This document shows, piece after piece, positions 19,828 through 28,684 of a stretch of DNA of 29,442 nucleotides. The stretch covers positions 1 through 29,442 of the IMG/VR virus record IMGVR_UViG_3300042376_000873; one strand, given 5' to 3'. Made by a program: the position numbers and the translations under genes. The notes under the pieces are model-generated. The model did not search any database. It was given only the letters and a program-made list of their open reading frames with translations, and was not told where the DNA came from. Position 1 is the first letter of the stretch; each line of letters opens with the position of its first letter. The stretch is from a virus.

Positions 19828-21954
19828 CTAAGAGATGCTGAGTACGGCCGTGATGCGGTCGTTGCCCTCTGACACTTCGCTGTCCTTGGTGTACCGAAGG
19901 ACAAGATATTGCCCCGCCGTGACGGCTACAGTGCCAGTGGACGATGAGGTGCCGGTAACTATTCCAGAGGTTACAGTCAGGCCGACCGGGTGATTGCTGT
20001 AACCACTATCGGCCAACGAGTGGCTGGCGGGAGACGACGAAGTGCGATACAGAGCACCACCGTCATACCCGTTCTCGCTGCTTGCCGTGACCGTGTAGGA
20101 GAGCGTGCCACTAGTCCCGATGAGCAGCCAGAGGCGAGTGTCGTTATTGTCAACGCTGGTCACGGTTGCCGTGATGGTGCCCGTGCCTGTCAGGGTGTAA
20201 GAGCCGTTCCCAAACTTGTTGGCGTATGCGATTGGGGCCGCAGCCGCAGGCGTTACCGCACTAGATGCCGTTGAGTAACTGCTAGTCCCCACACCATTCG
20301 TCGCGGAGACTCTGAACACCACGGCAGTGCCGTTGGTGAGCCCTGTCACGGTCGCACTCGTCGAAGACGAGGCCGCCCGCGTGAACGTCGTCCAGGTCGA
20401 GCCGCTGTTGGTGCTGAACTGAACGGTGTAGTCCGTGATCGGGGTCTGTGCGAGTACGCTGGGTGCCGTCCACGAGACGGTCGCCTGTGCGTTGCCACCT
20501 GTCGCCGTGACGCTGGTCGGTGCTGCCGGCGTGAACAACGCACGGAGGTCCGAGTCAGTTCCTGTGCCGCCAGCCGTCCCGATCTCAACGTAGACGCTGC
20601 CTGACCACCGAAAGACGCGGTTCGCATCGGTGCTGACATACAGCGTCTGGCTCGCCCCCGTCGCCGGGAAGCCCGCCGCCGTAGCAGCCTCGACGATGTT
20701 TGCGGAGCCGCCGCCACCGCCCGGCACAGCACCTTCTTGGTAGCCCCACTCGCCCGGAAGAGAGTCGGCGTTGAGACCACGGATGCGGAACTTGTCCGAT
20801 TCGTACATCGCCCCCAGCCCCGCTCCAAGCGACCCAACACTAACCGACAGCCCGCTTGATGCGTCCCGCGAGTGTATCGTCGTGTAAGTCCCAATTCCTT
20901 GGGAGGATCGCTGCACCTCGTACCGCACAGCCACGCCGCCCGGACTGGCGTTCCAACTTACAACCGTCGTTCCGCTATTCCACGAGATCCCGCTGGGCGC
21001 GCCCGGCGCATCCGCCGGATTGTAGTTGCTACTGCGTGACAGCACTCCGCTCGCAATCGTCAGTCCACTCCCGACTATCACCGCACCGGCAGCAGTCGTA
21101 GTCGCCAGCGGAAGCCTTGCCGCCGCAACAGTGCCGGACGTGAGCGACGAAGCGTCGGTCGAGCCTCCGCCACCGCCACCAGCCGCAATCGTAATCGAGT
21201 TGCTTGCGGTGCTAACCGTAACGCCCTCACCAGCCGCAATCGACACAGTGCCTGTCAGCCCGTTCAGGACTTGAACGTATTGGTGTGCGTGGGCCACCTG
21301 CGAGAACGAGGCCGTGAGGCCCACAACGTCTGCCGTGCTGTGAGTGTGGGCCTGTGGGGCGAAAGTGGCCGGGACGTTCTGCAGGCTCGTATAAGAGCCG
21401 CTGGTGGCCACGGCGGCCAGCCCGCCCACGTCAGCAGCACCCAGAGAGATGGCCCCCTGGCGGCCTGCCACGCTCTGGACCGGGGCTGCCGCAGCTGCGG
21501 CAGCCGTGAACGAGACCACGTCGCTGGTCGAGTGGGTGTGGGCCGAGGGGCTGAAGCTGGTCGGCACGTTGGCCAGGGCCGTGTACGAGATCGTCGGGAT
21601 GCGTGCGATGGCAAACGTCCCAGCAGTCACGTCGCTGGCCTGCAGCTGCACGGCACCCACTCGCCCGGCGACCGACTGCACCGGGGCCAGGCTGGACACC
21701 GCTGCTGTCCCGTAGGACGCAATCTGGAACTGGGCGGCGCTCGTCGAGATTGTGATCCCGTCGCCCGCCGTCAGCTGGAACGTGCCGAAAGCGTTGGTGG
21801 CAGTGCCTGGGTTAATGAGGAAGCCAGCCGGGCCGATGCCGCCGCCGACCGAGATGGCCGCAGTGTTGCCACCGCTCACCGTGATGGCAACAGACGTACC
21901 GCCAGACACGCTCACGCCGGCAGCTGTGCTTGATACGACGACGTTGATGCTCAC
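19828..21954 (-). CDS. Modular tail fibre protein with fibronectin III domains
   Basis: GTG 21954 overlaps the previous stop as GTGA and gives 708 residues. The N-terminal part is strand and glycine-rich (GVSVSGGTSVAITVSGGNTA). Then come repeated tail-fibre motifs: SVAGRxGAVxL-AxDV and HTHSTxDVV-type histidine units, each seen at least twice. Two fibronectin type III domains follow (PSGISWNSGTTVVSWNASPG; then TSVTATGGNAQATVSWTAPS to GTAVVFRVSATNGVGTSSYS), and a C-terminal beta domain ends in AGQYLVLRYTKDSE. FN3 domains are common in siphophage tail fibres and bind surfaces weakly. This is the main fibre gene of the window. Confidence 0.85.
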   Translation of the reverse strand: MSINVVVSSTAAGVSVSGGTSVAITVSGGNTAAISVGGGIGPAGFLINPGTATNAFGTFQLTAGDGITISTSAAQFQIASYGTAAVSSLAPVQSVAGRVGAVQLQASDVTAGTFAIARIPTISYTALANVPTSFSPSAHTHSTSDVVSFTAAAAAAAPVQSVAGRQGAISLGAADVGGLAAVATSGSYTSLQNVPATFAPQAHTHSTADVVGLTASFSQVAHAHQYVQVLNGLTGTVSIAAGEGVTVSTASNSITIAAGGGGGGSTDASSLTSGTVAAARLPLATTTAAGAVIVGSGLTIASGVLSRSSNYNPADAPGAPSGISWNSGTTVVSWNASPGGVAVRYEVQRSSQGIGTYTTIHSRDASSGLSVSVGSLGAGLGAMYESDKFRIRGLNADSLPGEWGYQEGAVPGGGGGSANIVEAATAAGFPATGASQTLYVSTDANRVFRWSGSVYVEIGTAGGTGTDSDLRALFTPAAPTSVTATGGNAQATVSWTAPSVLAQTPITDYTVQFSTNSGSTWTTFTRAASSSTSATVTGLTNGTAVVFRVSATNGVGTSSYSTASSAVTPAAAAPIAYANKFGNGSYTLTGTGTITATVTSVDNNDTRLWLLIGTSGTLSYTVTASSENGYDGGALYRTSSSPASHSLADSGYSNHPVGLTVTSGIVTGTSSSTGTVAVTAGQYLVLRYTKDSEVSEGNDRITAVLSIS

Positions 21955-22319
21955 GGGGCGTACGCTTTCAGTGTGCCGGACAGGTAGGTTCTCGTCACCA
22001 TTGCGGGCGAGACGCCACGCAGATACCACCGATAATTGGTGGCAGGATTCAGTGCAGCCGTCTGGATCTCAGTCAGCGAGAGATTCACCTGACCGGCTGC
22101 GGCGTTGACGACAGTCACGGTGAACGTGGCCGCCGTCGTGCCCTGCGTGCTGACGCCGCTCGGATTCACAAACGAGACTGTGGTGGCCGTTTCGTAGATG
22201 ATGGCCGTCCACGTGAAGCTCGTGGTGTCAATGTCCAGGTCGGCCAGCATCCCGAACTCATCGCCGGTCGTCAGCGAGATATTGAGCGTCCCCGGCAATG
22301 CGTTGAATGTTTCGGCCAT
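21951..22319 (-). CDS. Beta-rich tail accessory protein
   Basis: The 122-residue protein is strand-rich (FNALPGTLNISLTTGDEFGMLADLDID, TSFTWTAIIYE, VTVVNAAAGQVNLSLTEIQTAALNPATNYRWYLRGVS), resembling the N-terminal baseplate upper protein-like modules that attach fibres. It starts at ATG 22319 and couples to the large fibre gene by GTGA overlap. It may join the fibre to the tail tip. No family is certain. Confidence 0.65.
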   Translation of the reverse strand: MAETFNALPGTLNISLTTGDEFGMLADLDIDTTSFTWTAIIYETATTVSFVNPSGVSTQGTTAATFTVTVVNAAAGQVNLSLTEIQTAALNPATNYRWYLRGVSPAMVTRTYLSGTLKAYAP

Positions 22320-22351
22320 ATTGTCACCCTACTCGGTGTGTGTAATTGCTT

Positions 22352-23224
22352 TTAGAAGGGCGGCGTGCCGAAGAGCGGCTGGAAAGCAACCTCGCGGTGG
22401 ACGCGGCGGTAAAGGATGTCGGGGGCAGTGCCAGAGCTTTTCAGCGAGCCGTTGCTGTTGAGGGCAACAGGGTTGGACGACGCGACCTTGTCGCCGCTCT
22501 CCGAGTCAACGACATAGGCCCGCTTCTTCTCGCTCCCCTCGAGGTAGTTCCACCCGACGTTGGGCAGCATCAGCCGCCAGCCGCTTTGCCTGAACGCGAG
22601 TTCTACCGAGACAGACCAATACTTGAGCTCCACGCCGTTGACCACCTCGACCTGCTGCTGCCCGCTAATCCCTTGGCACTTCCACTGGTACTGCTGGGCA
22701 CCCAAGAAGGCATCTGCATTCACGCAGTTAGTGACACTCGCGGCCACGCCAACCGGAAATGCTGGCCGGTTGCCAGAGATCGTGCAGCGTAGCTCTGCCT
22801 CCTCGGTCATCGCCCCCTCAAAAAAGTCTGAGGCCGAGTTCACTAAGACTCGCAGGTCGTTGTTTCCGCTGCCGTGGAAGTAGGCCAGCGCCGGGATCGC
22901 AGCTCCACCTGTGGAGAAACTCCAGATGTCGGCTCGTGCGAGTGGGTTTGGGTCGCTGTCCTGCGTGCCGATTGCGGGCACGGAGTACGAGTAGGTGGCC
23001 TCAACGTGGTGCCGGTCGAGCTCGGTGACCGCACCCTCGCTGCACAGAAGATAGCCATATTCTGGGTGTGGCGTGCCGTGGAATATGCCGATGTAATCAA
23101 GCACAACCTGCGCACCCACGGTCGCACTGGTCGTGACGTGGTATTTAATCTCGGCAGTTGGCGACTCACCGAACTTGTGCGAGAACGTACGCGGGATGAC
23201 TTCGCGTGCTGCGATAATGCTCAT
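22352..23224 (-). CDS. Conserved tail protein following the tape measure
   Basis: The 290-residue product starts with ATG sharing a base with the tape measure stop (TAATG). It is strand-rich (GESPTAEIKYHVTTSATVGAQVVLDYIGIF, AELRCTISG, VNGVELKYWSVSVELAF, SGWRLMLPNVGWNYLEG) and ends in a polar tail. The position directly behind the tape measure is normally held by the distal tail protein or tail tip components, and a beta-rich protein of this size fits such a role. No catalytic motif seen. Function inferred from order. Confidence 0.68.
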   Translation of the reverse strand: MSIIAAREVIPRTFSHKFGESPTAEIKYHVTTSATVGAQVVLDYIGIFHGTPHPEYGYLLCSEGAVTELDRHHVEATYSYSVPAIGTQDSDPNPLARADIWSFSTGGAAIPALAYFHGSGNNDLRVLVNSASDFFEGAMTEEAELRCTISGNRPAFPVGVAASVTNCVNADAFLGAQQYQWKCQGISGQQQVEVVNGVELKYWSVSVELAFRQSGWRLMLPNVGWNYLEGSEKKRAYVVDSESGDKVASSNPVALNSNGSLKSSGTAPDILYRRVHREVAFQPLFGTPPF

Positions 23225-26200
23225 TAGGCGGCCCCCACAATATCGACCACGCCGCCGAGCTTGCCGATCTCTCGGGCAATCTTCTGAAGCTCGGACAGCT
23301 GCTTGCGGTATTCGCCAATCGCCGGATCTTCTCGGCCGGTCGCCAGCCGCAGGAACTCACTAGCCCCTTCGCTCGTCCGTACGTCCGTGGCCTGCACCGT
23401 CTGCTGGGACGCACGCGAAAGAGCTTCAATTCTGCTGGCGTCAATCTCTGCGGCCCGCTCTGCGTACTGCTCGTTCAGGTCTCGGATTCTCTCAGCCGTC
23501 TGGAGTGCATCCTCAAAGCCAGACCGGATGGCATCGGCAGCCTGCTCAAATGTCTCAGGGTCGATGACCTTGGCCTCGAGGTCGGCTTCCAGCTGGGCCA
23601 GCTGCTCTTGGGCTGCGGTGAACGCTTCGGGTGCAAGCTCGAAATTGACGAACGAGAACGTGTCGTCAATCTTCTCACGCACAGACGCAATGGCTCGCTC
23701 TGCGTCCTGCGTTGAAAAACCGAACTGTGACGCCTCCTCGGCTGCGGCCTGGGCCTGGTCAAGCACAGCCAGGCGGCGAGTCGCAGCCTGCTCGGCGGCA
23801 GCATCACCAGCGGCACGGGCCTCGACGATGGCTGCTTCTGTCTCTTCGATCTGCCGCGTGATGGCCAGCAGCGTGTCGGCCGCAGTGGCACCGTCGCCGC
23901 CGCCAAGACCTTGGGCCGTGATGAACGCATCGGCCAGCTTGCGGTCGGCATCGACGGCAGCAGTTGCGGCACGCTCGGCCGCTGCGATCTTCTCATCGGC
24001 TGCCTTCTGTGCCGCCTCGGCAGTACGGGCTTGGGCCTGCGCCTCTTTGTCCAGCGTTTCGATCTTCGCCTCAAACGCGGCCTTCTCCTGCTCGGCTGCC
24101 TTCTTGGCTTCGTCGGCAGTCAGCGTGCCGTCGGCCTGCAGCTGTGCGATCTGCTCGAGCGAGTTCTGGTAGGCCAGTGCTGCGTCGAATCCAGCTGCGC
24201 CGAACTCTGCCGCAGCAGTGGCCGCTGTGCCGATGTCCTTAGCGAACTGTGCAGCAGCAAGGCTCGGCTGCGACAGGTCGAGCTCAGGCGTGACAGTCGT
24301 ATCGACCTCGGCGGTGATGCCCAGAAACTCTTCGGCAATCGTCAGCAGCCGCCCGACCGTGCCGCCAATGGCATTGGCGATCGCCTCAAATGTCGACGAC
24401 ACACTCCCAAACACAGACGAGATCACGCTGCCAATTGACTCGATGGCAGACTGAATGCCGAAGAATTCAACCCACGAGCCGACTACCTCGCCGATTGCGC
24501 CGCCGAGCTGCGAGAGTGCCGTGGTGATGATGGTGGCAACACGGGAGAAGGTCTCGCCAATGGCGCCAACGCTGTCGGACACGTTGGCCAGCGGTGCGAA
24601 AGACACCGCGAACGCAGTAGCAGCCACAGCACCGTCGACTAGATAGCGAACCAAATCAACAAACGCAGTGTTGAGAGAATCGCCCACCACCCCGAATGCT
24701 TGGGCAAGGTCGCCGATTGGCGAGATAATTTCGCCGATGACCCTGCCAACGCCACCAAGCACGACGCCGACGAGCTCAAGGGCTGTGCCCACGCTGGAGA
24801 GCACTGGCTGCAGCACGTCGCCAATCGGCCCCACGATTGCGTTGATGCCGCCAAGGAACTCGGCCGAGCCTTGGGCAATGCCTTCGCCAAGGCCGACAAA
24901 CGGAAGCAGGAGTAGCTCACCGAGCCGCGAGCTGGCCACGCCCAAGGCGTCGATGCCTGCTCCAAAGTCGTCGATCCTGCTGCGGTCGATAGCCGTGAGC
25001 GATCCGCCGAGCCGCTCAATGTCGTCGGCGGCTGGCCCGAGTTGTGCAAAGAATGGCAGGAGATCCGCTCCGCTCTTGCCAAAGATCTGCATGGCGGCTG
25101 CCGTCCGCTTTGCCGGGTCTTCGATGCCCTGCAGCTGCTCGCCCACCAGGCGGATCTGTTCTTCTGGGCTAAGGTTCTCAAGGTCCGTGAATGAGATCCC
25201 AAGCCGGCCGAGGGCCTCCGTTGCGGCACGGCTCTCTTCGTCCGCACCAGCAAGCGTTTTCTGCAGCTTGCCGAATGCACTGCTGACAGATTCGATCGAC
25301 ACGCCAGATCGGTTGCCTGCTTCCTCAAGAAGCTGGATGAATTCAAACGACACGCCCAGCTTGTCGGCGGTGTTGCCGAGCTTCTCTACGCGGTCCTCGA
25401 GGTCGAGCAGACCGCTGGCCACCGCACTCGCACCAGCACCAAACGCAGCCACCGCAGCAAGGCCGACCGTGAACGGATTCACCAGCCCAGCCACCGAGGC
25501 TCCGATATTGGCGAGGCCGCCAGACAGCCCAGCCCCGCCACCGAACACCTTGCTGAGACCCTCGCCGGCTGAAGAGAGACCGGAAAGCCGTCCAGCCACG
25601 TTGCCGATTGGCCCCGGCAGGGCGGACAGCACGCCTGTCAGTTCGTTGAACTTCATCGTGCCGCCGTCGCCAGCACCATCGACAGACGTGCCGAACTTGT
25701 CGGCGGCAATCGTGGCCTTCGCCCACTCGGTGGCTGCCTTGTTCAACGCAGAGTTGTACACGTCCTGCGAGATGCGACCTGCGGCCAGGTGGTCGCCGAG
25801 CTCCTGCACCTGGGCGTCGTACTTCTGCTGCGGCGTGAGGTTGGCCTGTGTGATTTGGGCGGCACGAGCCAGGGCCTTTGCCCTGTCGGTCTCAGCTGCG
25901 GCCGCTTGTTCGTTCGCACCGCTGGCCTCGGCAGCAGCACGGGCATAGGTCTCCTCGCTGATCGCACCTTGAGCGAGCAGCTGGCCGAGCCGCTCGAGCT
26001 CGTTGGTACGCCGCTCCTCGGCCGTGGCCACCTGCTCGGTGATCCGTGCCCCCTCGGCAAAGGACTCAGCGGCGGCTTGCGAACTGCTAATAAGTGCCCG
26101 CAGTTCTGCGCCGTACTCCTCTGCAGAAATCTGCCCTGTCTTTAGTGCATTGCCTAAAAATGCAAAATCGGTCGCTACCTGCTGCTGGGCCGCACCGGCG

Positions 26201-26358
26201 GCACCGCTCGACGACGCAAAGGAGTCAAACAGCCGAGCCGCCGCCGAAGCCTGCTTGCCGAGGTTCTGCAACTGGCGATCAACCTGCGACAGTCCCTTGG
26301 TCATGCCGTTGGCATTGGCCGTGAACTGAACACCAAGGGCGATTGCCGTATTTGCCAT
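23224..26358 (-). CDS. Tail tape measure protein
   Basis: At 1044 residues this is the largest gene. The N-terminus NGMTKGLSQVDRQLQNLGKQASAAARLFDSF and long alanine and glutamate-rich helical stretches at both ends (EQVATAEERRTNELERLGQLLAQG; AAEFGAAGFDAALAYQNSLEQIAQLQADG) flank a hydrophobic, glycine-rich middle (GLAAVAAFGAGASAVASGLL; VGVVLGGVGRVIGEIISPIG) that would cross membrane during ejection. It is preceded by the chaperone pair with slippery site and followed by tail tip genes, the canonical order. If about 1.5 angstrom per residue holds, the tail would be near 150 nm. High confidence. Confidence 0.93.
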   Translation of the reverse strand: MANTAIALGVQFTANANGMTKGLSQVDRQLQNLGKQASAAARLFDSFASSSGAAGAAQQQVATDFAFLGNALKTGQISAEEYGAELRALISSSQAAAESFAEGARITEQVATAEERRTNELERLGQLLAQGAISEETYARAAAEASGANEQAAAAETDRAKALARAAQITQANLTPQQKYDAQVQELGDHLAAGRISQDVYNSALNKAATEWAKATIAADKFGTSVDGAGDGGTMKFNELTGVLSALPGPIGNVAGRLSGLSSAGEGLSKVFGGGAGLSGGLANIGASVAGLVNPFTVGLAAVAAFGAGASAVASGLLDLEDRVEKLGNTADKLGVSFEFIQLLEEAGNRSGVSIESVSSAFGKLQKTLAGADEESRAATEALGRLGISFTDLENLSPEEQIRLVGEQLQGIEDPAKRTAAAMQIFGKSGADLLPFFAQLGPAADDIERLGGSLTAIDRSRIDDFGAGIDALGVASSRLGELLLLPFVGLGEGIAQGSAEFLGGINAIVGPIGDVLQPVLSSVGTALELVGVVLGGVGRVIGEIISPIGDLAQAFGVVGDSLNTAFVDLVRYLVDGAVAATAFAVSFAPLANVSDSVGAIGETFSRVATIITTALSQLGGAIGEVVGSWVEFFGIQSAIESIGSVISSVFGSVSSTFEAIANAIGGTVGRLLTIAEEFLGITAEVDTTVTPELDLSQPSLAAAQFAKDIGTAATAAAEFGAAGFDAALAYQNSLEQIAQLQADGTLTADEAKKAAEQEKAAFEAKIETLDKEAQAQARTAEAAQKAADEKIAAAERAATAAVDADRKLADAFITAQGLGGGDGATAADTLLAITRQIEETEAAIVEARAAGDAAAEQAATRRLAVLDQAQAAAEEASQFGFSTQDAERAIASVREKIDDTFSFVNFELAPEAFTAAQEQLAQLEADLEAKVIDPETFEQAADAIRSGFEDALQTAERIRDLNEQYAERAAEIDASRIEALSRASQQTVQATDVRTSEGASEFLRLATGREDPAIGEYRKQLSELQKIAREIGKLGGVVDIVGAA

Positions 26359-26732
26359 TATTCACCAGCCAAGTCTCGTGCCAACTGTTCCAACGCTTCC
26401 TGCATCTGCAGATCGTGCTGCGGTGCTTTCACCACCGGAACAAAGTCTTCCGCTTTCGGTGTCCTGCCACGCGGGCAGTACGGCGCGAGTGCCGCACTGG
26501 CTACGAGGCCCGTTTGCCGCCACGTGTCAGGAAGCGGGTGAAAGTGCCGGTGGATCGCAATCCACTCGGCGAACTCCCGGCTATCCATTTCCCGACACAA
26601 CTGCTTGACCGTCATTCCGAGATGTGCCGCCAAACGAAACAGGAAAACTCTCGTCGGGCGGAGTGCTAGTTTTTTGCCAGTTCCTCTACGTCCTTGTCGG
26701 TGAGGGCGTTGTGCTCCATCGCCTTGGCCCAC
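26358..26732 (-). CDS. Tail assembly chaperone, frameshift part (gpT-like)
   Basis: This frame carries the C-terminal part of a G-T type chaperone: RVFLFRLAAHLGMTVKQLCREM, then DSREFAEWIAIHRHFHPLPDTW, which matches the MTV..L-..-S-EF.EW.A pattern of siphophage T proteins. It is not expected to start independently; the first residues before the slip site overlap the end of the G-like gene. The real product is a fusion made by -1 slipping at 26675-26669 and extending to 26358, adding 103 residues. It ends with TAATG into the tape measure gene. Confidence 0.82.
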   Translation of the reverse strand: MGQGDGAQRPHRQGRRGTGKKLALRPTRVFLFRLAAHLGMTVKQLCREMDSREFAEWIAIHRHFHPLPDTWRQTGLVASAALAPYCPRGRTPKAEDFVPVVKAPQHDLQMQEALEQLARDLAGE

Positions 26733-27010
26733 ACCCTCGACATCACCTTGGCCGACTTCTTCGCCAGCTGCTCCACCTCTGCGTCGGTGAACAGCCTCTG
26801 GCCCTTGTCGTCACACAGGCAACGTGCCAGGAACTTCGTGCGGAAGTTCTCCACGCCCTTGCCCTTGTTGGCGACCCAGTCGTTTTCGTAGCTGTCACGC
26901 TCGCCGCATGTCATCACGCGAACGAAGACGCTGCCGCCCCACTCCTTTACCTTGACCTCGAGGAGGCCCAGGTCGTCCGCTGCCAGAATCTGTTCTTTCG
27001 TCAGTGCCAA
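26666..27010 (-). CDS. Tail assembly chaperone (gpG-like)
   Basis: The 114-residue product (LTKEQILAADDLGLLEVKVKEWGGSVFVRVMTCGERDSYE, FRTKFLARCLCDDKGQRLFTDAEVEQLAKKSAKVMSRVWAKAMEHNALT) is typical of the small tail assembly chaperones encoded just ahead of the tape measure. It binds the tape measure protein with its frameshift partner during tail polymerisation. It ends at TAG right after the slippery heptamer, as in lambda G. High confidence from order and motif. Confidence 0.88.
   Translation of the reverse strand: MALTKEQILAADDLGLLEVKVKEWGGSVFVRVMTCGERDSYENDWVANKGKGVENFRTKFLARCLCDDKGQRLFTDAEVEQLAKKSAKVMSRVWAKAMEHNALTDKDVEELAKN
26669..26675 (-). other. Programmed -1 frameshift site A_AAA_AAC
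   Basis: In the zero frame of the gpG-like gene the codons are GCA AAA AAC TAG, so the heptamer A AAA AAC stands directly before the stop. A -1 slip continues as CTA GCA CTC and enters the gpT-like frame without a stop up to 26358. This is the classical arrangement for producing a minor G-T fusion in siphophages. Frequency cannot be read from sequence. Confidence 0.88.
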
Positions 27011-27014
27011 GGTT

Positions 27015-27323
27015 TCACCCGATGAGGTCGAACGTGAACGTGTAACGCGTCACATCGTTGGCAGCCGCAGTGGCTCCCTTGCCTGTACATACTGCGTTGT
27101 ATGTCAAGCTGATGCCGCCGCCGCTGATGCTCAACTGGCCATACTGGCCCCAGTTGAAGTTAGCGGGCGCGAGACCCTCGACGCTCACGCTGCCGCCGCT
27201 TGGTGCGTAGGCATCGCCGCGACCTACAGGCAAGCCGCCGCCAAGCTCAAGCTGCACGCTTGTCAGCTGTGACAGCGAAGAACCGGCAAACGATACCGAG
27301 CAGCCCTGCGAGTAAGTCGCCAC
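27015..27323 (-). CDS. Tail tube-like protein, second paralogue
   Basis: The 102-residue protein is beta-rich (YSQGCSVSFAGSSLSQLTSVQLELGG, GSVSVEGLAPANFNWGQYGQLSISGGGISLTYNAV, VTRYTFTFDL). Its opening and closing pattern (M..-Y-QG-..V-F-G, ending RYT-TF-) resembles the neighbouring 122-residue protein, so the two look like paralogues. It may be a minor tube or tube-cap subunit. No alignment was possible here. Confidence 0.65.
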   Translation of the reverse strand: MATYSQGCSVSFAGSSLSQLTSVQLELGGGLPVGRGDAYAPSGGSVSVEGLAPANFNWGQYGQLSISGGGISLTYNAVCTGKGATAAANDVTRYTFTFDLIG

Positions 27324-27341
27324 GGAAGCCTCCGTAGCGGA

Positions 27342-27710
27342 CTAGACCCGCGCGACTCGGAAGGTGGCCTGGCCCCGCGTGGCGTCATTGGTCGCCAGCG
27401 TTACGCTGGACGAGCTCACGGTGGCCGCCGCACTCAGTGTCAGGCCGCCAGAGATGACAAGCGTGCCCGTGGCACCGTCGGTGATAGGTGCAGTGCCGAG
27501 GTACTCAATGCTGACTTCGCGGCCCGTGTCGGTTGCCGATCCCTTGAGCGGCCGATCCATCGTCAACACGTTGCTGCCAGCAGACTGGCTGAGGTGCGAA
27601 ACGTCGATGGTGTCGCCAGCGGACACGTCGGTCATCGAGTAGGTGATGTTCGTGACCGTGTAGCCCGTGCCGCCGAAAGTGAGCGTCGTGCCCTGAGCGT
27701 GCGAAGCCAT
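27342..27710 (-). CDS. Major tail tube protein candidate
   Basis: The 122-residue beta-rich protein (SHAQGTTLTFGGTGYTVTNITYSM, DTIDVSHLSQSAGSNVLT, GREVSIEYLGTAPITDGATGTLVIS, ATRGQATFRVARV) has the shape of short siphophage tube subunits: an N-terminal strand pair, an extended loop, a closing sheet. It lies between the tail terminator and chaperone genes, the usual position of the major tail protein. Good by order; the exact choice between this and its paralogue is inferred. Confidence 0.75.
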   Translation of the reverse strand: MASHAQGTTLTFGGTGYTVTNITYSMTDVSAGDTIDVSHLSQSAGSNVLTMDRPLKGSATDTGREVSIEYLGTAPITDGATGTLVISGGLTLSAAATVSSSSVTLATNDATRGQATFRVARV

Positions 27711-27713
27711 GTA

Positions 27714-28133
27714 TTAGTTCTCCACCCAAAAAAGGTCGTAGGTTTGACGGACCAGATAGAGCGAGTTTTCCGCTCCGTCGATCTCCACCAGGTCGTCGGC
27801 TTCGTCCATCAAAGACGCCTGCCGCACCTCCGTATTGTCGATACTGCCACTGAACCCATCCAGAACCCGACGGCACTTATCTGCCAAGTCTCGCGCCGCT
27901 TCGTAGGTCGTGCCGTAGACGTACATCTCGACCGTGACTCGTGGCAGGCCCGCTGGGCCACCCATAGCCATCTCGCGGAGAACGCGGGCACGCCGCCAGA
28001 TGATGAGCGGAAACTGGATCGGCGACGGGCCGACATACCGCAGCGGGTAGATGCGGCCACTGATCAACGCCTGCACGTCGGCATTGGCCACCAGTGCGTT
28101 TCGCAAGATCGCTTCGGGGGATTTCAGCGGCAT
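27714..28133 (-). CDS. Tail terminator / tail completion protein (DUF3168-like)
   Basis: The 139-residue protein (EAILRNALVANADVQALISGRIYPLRY, PSPIQFPLIIWRRARVLREMA, RVTVEMYVYGTTYEAARDLADKCRRVLDGF, SLYLVRQTYDLFW) fits the DUF3168/tail terminator fold: N-terminal helix, IYP loop, strand pair, long helix and closing strand. TGATG couples it to the gp10-like gene. It would cap the tail tube before joining to the head. Strong order support. Confidence 0.82.
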   Translation of the reverse strand: MPLKSPEAILRNALVANADVQALISGRIYPLRYVGPSPIQFPLIIWRRARVLREMAMGGPAGLPRVTVEMYVYGTTYEAARDLADKCRRVLDGFSGSIDNTEVRQASLMDEADDLVEIDGAENSLYLVRQTYDLFWVEN

Positions 28134-28684
28134 CAGAACGGCCCCTGTAGTGACTTGACCTGGTCGGCAAGCTCGCGGGCAGCTGCATTGAATGCGGCCG
28201 TCATTTCCTCAACCATCATCGACTCGACCTTCTCGCGGGTCTGCTCCCACGCCGACCGCACTGGTGGCCGACCGTACGAGCCGCCGACGGGCATCTTCCC
28301 CGTAGACACCCGGCGGCCGTCCTTCGTGCGACGGGTACGCTCTTTGGTGCCGAACTCCACGAGCCCTTGGTGGTAGCCGAGCTTCTTGTTGTCGTATGGC
28401 TCGTTCATCTTGCGGCCAGAACGAAAGCCAAGCACGACCAGGCCGACGCCGGTGCGTGGGTAGCGTTTGCTCTTGATCGCAATGGACCGCCGCAGGTTGC
28501 CGGTCGGCCCGCGTGGCGTCGCCGACTTGAGGGCCTGAAGCGTGCCGCCCTTTTCGGCAGCACGCCGCAGCCCTGCTGCCATGTGCTTGGCGGCCAGATT
28601 CTTGGGCAGGGCCATGAAAGCATTTCGGATGCTCTCAAGCCCCGGGATGCCCGTTGTGATGCTGATGCCCGTCTGCTCAGCCAT
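28133..28684 (-). CDS. HK97 gp10-like head-tail joining protein
   Basis: The 183-residue product (ATG 28684, overlapping the adaptor stop by 8 bases) has the gp10 pattern: GLESIRNAFMALPKNLAAKHMAAGLRRAAEKGGTLQALKSATPRGPTGNLRRSI, a basic strand region, YHQGLVEFGTKERT, then a PVGGSYGRPPVRSAWEQTREKV end. HK97 gp10-like proteins join connector and tail. Order (adaptor, gp10, terminator, tube) is canonical. Confidence 0.85.
   Translation of the reverse strand: MAEQTGISITTGIPGLESIRNAFMALPKNLAAKHMAAGLRRAAEKGGTLQALKSATPRGPTGNLRRSIAIKSKRYPRTGVGLVVLGFRSGRKMNEPYDNKKLGYHQGLVEFGTKERTRRTKDGRRVSTGKMPVGGSYGRPPVRSAWEQTREKVESMMVEEMTAAFNAAARELADQVKSLQGPF

Noticed and set aside
21271-21933. 220-residue plus-strand frame within the fibre gene
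   Set aside because: Mirror of repeated fibre sequence with no motif and no ribosome site.
23303-25948. Long plus-strand frames opposite the tape measure gene
   Set aside because: Alanine and serine-rich antisense frames produced by the biased codon use of the tape measure gene.
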